Shown here: piece after piece, positions 60,912 to 64,000 of the stretch
Layout of the letters: each line of letters opens with the position of its first letter
How positions within the stretch are numbered: the stretch's first letter is position 1
Source: Rhodoferax sp.
GTDB lineage: Bacteria; Pseudomonadota; Gammaproteobacteria; Burkholderiales; Burkholderiaceae_C
DNA length: 64,000 nt
NCBI RefSeq assembly: GCF_012927445.1
Contig: NZ_JABBPD010000004.1
Location: 903,039-967,038 of the forward strand
Reading direction: 5' to 3'
Position numbers and translations under genes: made by a program
Notes under the pieces: model-generated
What the model was told of the DNA's origin: nothing
Database searches by the model: none
Seen by the model: the letters and a program-made list of their open reading frames with translations, nothing else

Positions 60912-62057
60912 ATGCTCAAACTCAACCTGGCTGACTTCACCCTCGAACACTTCATGGCGCACTACTGGCAACAAAAGCCGGTCGTGATCCGCCAGGGGTT
61001 TGAGCACTTTGCGGACCTGATCAGCCCCAATGATCTGGCAGGGCTGGCCTGCGAAGAAGAAGTGGAGTCCCGCCTCGTTTACAAAAAAGACGACCAATGG
61101 CAGGCCGAGGTCGGCCCGTTTGAGTCCTACCAGCGTTTCGGCAAAGAGGGCTGGACGCTGGTCGTGCAGGCGGTGAACCACTGGTCGCCCGAGGTGGCCG
61201 AGCTGGTGAAGCCGTTTGCGTTTATTCCAAAGTGGCGACTGGATGATGTGATGATCAGTTACGCCACGCCCGGCGGCGGCGTCGGGCCGCACATCGACCT
61301 GTACGACGTCTTTATCTGCCAGGGTTCCGGCCGGCGTCACTGGCGGGTTGGCGACCTGGGCGAGCACAAGCAATTTGCGGCGCATGCGGCGCTCTTGCAC
61401 ACCGAGCCGTTCGAGGCCATCATTGATGTCGAACTATCGCCCGGCGATATTTTGTACATCCCGCCGGGCTTCCCGCATGAAGGCGTGGCGCTGGAAGAGT
61501 CGATGAGTTTCTCGGTCGGCTTTCGGGCCAAATCGGCCTGCGACCTGCTCAGCGGTCTCGCTGATTACGTGATCGACAAGGAGCTGGGCAAGACGCTGCT
61601 GAGCGACCCCAAGCGGCCGATTTGTCAGCATCAGGGCCAGATCAACGCCAGCGATTTCACCATCATCAAAGCGCATCTGCAGACCGTGCTGGACAACAAC
61701 ACGCTGATGGCGGATTTTGCCGGCAGCTACCTGTCCAAGACCAAATGCGCGCTCGATCTGCAAGCGCTGGACGAGCCGCTGGAGACTGCCGACTTGGTCA
61801 ACGCATTGAGGGAACAGCCGCTGGTCCGCACCGGCGGCTTGCGTTGCCTGTATGTCGACGAAACGGTGGCCCAAGGGGTTTGCTACATCGAAGGCGAACG
61901 CTTTGACTTTGGTCCGGCCAGCCAGCAGGCGGTCGTGGCGCTGTGTGACAACGACGAGCTGAACCACGCCCTGTTAGAGAGCGGGCTGCAAAACCCCGAA
62001 TTTGTGCGCCAGTTAACCGAGTGGGTGAATGCCGGGTATTGGTATTTTCAGGATTGA
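60912..62057 (+). CDS. roxA: JmjC/cupin ribosomal oxygenase RoxA (L16 arginine hydroxylase)
   Basis: A 381-residue 2-oxoglutarate- and Fe(II)-dependent oxygenase of the YcfD/RoxA type, which hydroxylates an arginine of ribosomal protein L16. The iron ligands are His and Asp in GPHIDLYDVF and the later His in GFPHEGVAL. The N-terminal FMAHYWQQKPVVIRQ and the C-terminal winged-helix part match RoxA. It follows ilvD by 30 bp. Confidence 0.9.
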   Translation: MLKLNLADFTLEHFMAHYWQQKPVVIRQGFEHFADLISPNDLAGLACEEEVESRLVYKKDDQWQAEVGPFESYQRFGKEGWTLVVQAVNHWSPEVAELVKPFAFIPKWRLDDVMISYATPGGGVGPHIDLYDVFICQGSGRRHWRVGDLGEHKQFAAHAALLHTEPFEAIIDVELSPGDILYIPPGFPHEGVALEESMSFSVGFRAKSACDLLSGLADYVIDKELGKTLLSDPKRPICQHQGQINASDFTIIKAHLQTVLDNNTLMADFAGSYLSKTKCALDLQALDEPLETADLVNALREQPLVRTGGLRCLYVDETVAQGVCYIEGERFDFGPASQQAVVALCDNDELNHALLESGLQNPEFVRQLTEWVNAGYWYFQD

Positions 62058-62191
62058 GCCTGATTGGCTTGACTGCTTTTGCCGCCCATAAAAACCGTGC
62101 CTTCGCCAAGCACATGCCGCTCGCCGAACTCAACCGCCGGTTACACAAAATTCGGGGCATCCGCCCAACTTCCCTATAAGCTGACCGCTCA

Positions 62192-62797
62192 ATGAACCAT
62201 CTGGAAGCACTCAATCAAGCCTTTTTTCTGTCTATCAATGCCAGTTTGGCCTCGCCTGCCTGGGAAATCAGCTTAGCGGCCGTTATGGCTGATTATTTAA
62301 TCTATCTGATACCTGTGGCCCTTGTTGGCCTGTGGTGTTGGCGTGATGAAACTCAACGCAATCTGGCACTCAAGGCCTGTCTTGTGGCCTTCGTCGCATT
62401 GGGCGTCAATCAAATTATTATTCAGGTGTGGCCCCATCCAAGGCCTTTCATGATCGGACTCGGCCATATGTTTATTCCACATGCGCCGGATTCGTCTTTC
62501 CCCAGCGACCATGCCACCATTTTCTTTGCGGTCGGCCTGACGTTGATCTTGGGCTATCTTCGCTCCGTGACAGGTTGGGCTATCCTTGTGCTGGGCGCCT
62601 TAGTCGCCTGGGCGCGTATTTTTCTGGGCGTCCATTTCCCATTGGATATGCTGGGCGCTTTGGGTGTCGTCTGCGTCGTGTGGATGGGCATTACGATGGG
62701 TTGGGCTCGCATCGGCACGATGGTCACGCGACAGATGGAACGCTTTTACCGGGTAATTTTTGCCCGCCCCATTGCACTTGGGCTGATTCGCCCATAA
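62192..62797 (+). CDS. PAP2 family phosphatase, BcrC-like undecaprenyl-diphosphatase
   Basis: A 201-residue inner-membrane protein with 5-6 hydrophobic helices. Phosphatase motifs are HPRPF, SSFPSDHAT and RIFLGVHFPLD, with the catalytic histidines. The lysine of the standard first PAP2 motif is not present, as in BcrC-type enzymes that recycle undecaprenyl diphosphate for cell wall synthesis. It lies 43 bp before a DedA-PAP2 fusion gene. Confidence 0.85.
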   Translation: MNHLEALNQAFFLSINASLASPAWEISLAAVMADYLIYLIPVALVGLWCWRDETQRNLALKACLVAFVALGVNQIIIQVWPHPRPFMIGLGHMFIPHAPDSSFPSDHATIFFAVGLTLILGYLRSVTGWAILVLGALVAWARIFLGVHFPLDMLGALGVVCVVWMGITMGWARIGTMVTRQMERFYRVIFARPIALGLIRP

Positions 62798-62840
62798 CCA
62801 ACGACGAAAGCACACAACATGTGCTTCAAATGAAACGCCT

Positions 62841-64000
62841 ATGTTGCAGTACCTGATCAACCTCGTCGAGCAACTGGGACAGTGGGGCTATCTAGTTATC
62901 TTCCTGGGTGCGATGCTGGAATCGGCCGCTTTTTTCGGACTGGTTATTCCGGGCGAAAGCCTGGTACTGGTGGCTGGCTTTCTGGCGGCGCAAGGACTGC
63001 TTGATCTTGACGTGCTGATTGCGGTCGTTGCCATTGGGGCGGCCGTGGGGGACAGCATCGGTTACGAAATGGGGCGCGGCATGGGGCGCCCGGCGCTGGT
63101 TAAGTACGGTAGTCGATTCGGTCTGACTGACGAGCGTATTAACAAGGCAGAGACATTTTTCGCGCGGCACGGAAGCAAAGCGGTTTTCTTGGGGCGATTT
63201 GTCGGCTTTGCCCGAGCGTTAATACCCTTTCTGGCCGGCTCGTCCCGAATGGCCTACCGGAAATTCCTGCCCTACAACGTATTGGGTGCCGTTCTTTGGG
63301 CATCTGCCGTCACCTTGCTCGGGTACTTCCTGGGCGCCAGCTGGCAAACAGCCGAACGCTGGATTGGACGCGCCAGCGCCATCATCGGCGCCATCCTGGT
63401 GTTTGCGTTGTTACTGGTCTGGCTCTGGCGCTGGGCGGTCCGGCATGAGTCCTTCATCAGACACGGCTGGGGCCGCTTTCTTCAGCGACCGCGCATCCAT
63501 GCGTTACGCGTTCGCTTCAGGCCACAAATTGCGTTTGTCCAGGCCCGGCTGTCGCCTCAGAGCTATCTTGGCTTGCAGCTCACGACAGGGGCACTGATCT
63601 TGATTGGCGCCAGCTGGTTATTTGGCGGAATCGCCGAAGATGTCGTCAGCGGTGACCCACTCACGCTTGTTGATCTGCGCGTGGCCCAGTGGTTTCACGA
63701 GCATGCCACACCGCTGTTGACCCAGACCATGCGGGTGGTCACGAACATCCACAGCACCCTCCCCATGACGACGGCTGTGGTGCTGATCGCCGCCTATTTG
63801 GCTTGGAAGAAAAACTGGTATTGGTTGATTTGCGTAACCATTACGGTCCCGTTCGGGATGCTGCTCAATGTCTTGATGAAGTATGCGTTTCATCGTGCGC
63901 GCCCAAATTTTGATGTCCCGATCCTTGAACTGGCGACTTACAGCTTCCCCAGCGGGCATGTGGCAGGCTCAACCTTGTTTTATGGCGTATTGGCTGGAAT
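62841..64000 (+). CDS. DedA family / PAP2 phosphatase fusion protein, 3' truncated by the window
   Basis: The frame opens at the ATG of 62841 and is still open at the right edge (at least 386 residues). Residues 1-200 are a DedA (SNARE-associated) membrane domain: GAMLESAAFFGLVIPGE and FLGRFVGFARALIPFLAG, the latter with conserved Arg residues. A PAP2 domain follows, with KYAFHRARPNFD and FPSGHVAGS visible. DedA proteins move undecaprenyl phosphate across the membrane and PAP2 enzymes make it from the diphosphate, so the fusion may couple dephosphorylation to flipping. The end is not seen. Confidence 0.85.
   Translation, partial: MLQYLINLVEQLGQWGYLVIFLGAMLESAAFFGLVIPGESLVLVAGFLAAQGLLDLDVLIAVVAIGAAVGDSIGYEMGRGMGRPALVKYGSRFGLTDERINKAETFFARHGSKAVFLGRFVGFARALIPFLAGSSRMAYRKFLPYNVLGAVLWASAVTLLGYFLGASWQTAERWIGRASAIIGAILVFALLLVWLWRWAVRHESFIRHGWGRFLQRPRIHALRVRFRPQIAFVQARLSPQSYLGLQLTTGALILIGASWLFGGIAEDVVSGDPLTLVDLRVAQWFHEHATPLLTQTMRVVTNIHSTLPMTTAVVLIAAYLAWKKNWYWLICVTITVPFGMLLNVLMKYAFHRARPNFDVPILELATYSFPSGHVAGSTLFYGVLAG

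Overview
The window looks like chromosomal DNA from a betaproteobacterium of the order Burkholderiales, most likely Comamonadaceae and Rhodoferax- or Polaromonas-like. This rests on the MetX-MetW pair, the lptD-surA-ksgA block, the gene set of a facultative anaerobe, and two families of short interspersed repeats that I associate with that group. The genus is an inference. No rRNA or tRNA gene, CRISPR array, insertion sequence or prophage was seen.

Layout. 0-4 kb: end of mnmE, a conserved hypothetical gene, apt, and a CPA2 cation/proton antiporter. 3.8-7.3 kb: kdsD-kdsC-lptC (Kdo and LPS export), an SDR enzyme and a glycine-rich RRM protein. 7.7-10 kb: ammonium and formate/nitrite transporters. 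10.2-16.8 kb: metX-metW, a chromate transporter, a hydroxypyruvate isomerase-like gene, an M20 peptidase and a lipase-like hydrolase. 16.9-22.5 kb: a coherent anaerobic ubiquinone cluster, DUF2249-ubiU-ubiV-ubiT-DGC protein-ubiX-ubiD, with an FNR-type box before ubiU. 22.5-32.4 kb: a lipoprotein hydrolase, a CBS/PAS/GGDEF protein, rsmE and amgK, then lptD-surA-ksgA reading the other way. 32.4-36 kb: a secreted barnase-type RNase with barstar, and maeB. 36.4-44.6 kb: bkdA1-bkdA2-bkdB, aconitase and fumarase. 44.6-46.7 kb: rubrerythrin, rubredoxin and rubredoxin reductase. 46.9-50.5 kb: proline iminopeptidase, a VF530 protein, pepP and murU. 50.6-53.8 kb: tkt-gap. 53.8-57 kb: a visibly AT-richer three-gene island (HEPN-motif protein, Mrr-like nuclease, XRE regulator). 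57.2-64 kb: a FabMG-like protein, a small hypothetical, ilvD, an L16 oxygenase, and two PAP2-type genes, the second fused to DedA and running off the end.

How the genes fit together. Several sets serve the cell envelope (kdsD, kdsC, lptC, lptD, surA, amgK, murU, PAP2, DedA). Others suit life across changing oxygen levels: O2-independent ubiquinone synthesis, rubrerythrin peroxide reduction and a formate/nitrite channel. The most interesting items are the candidate HEPN/Mrr/XRE defence island, the two extra genes inside the anaerobic ubiquinone cluster, an 82-bp dispersed repeat carried in frame inside metX, and a roughly 55-bp palindromic element present between genes and inside several reading frames.
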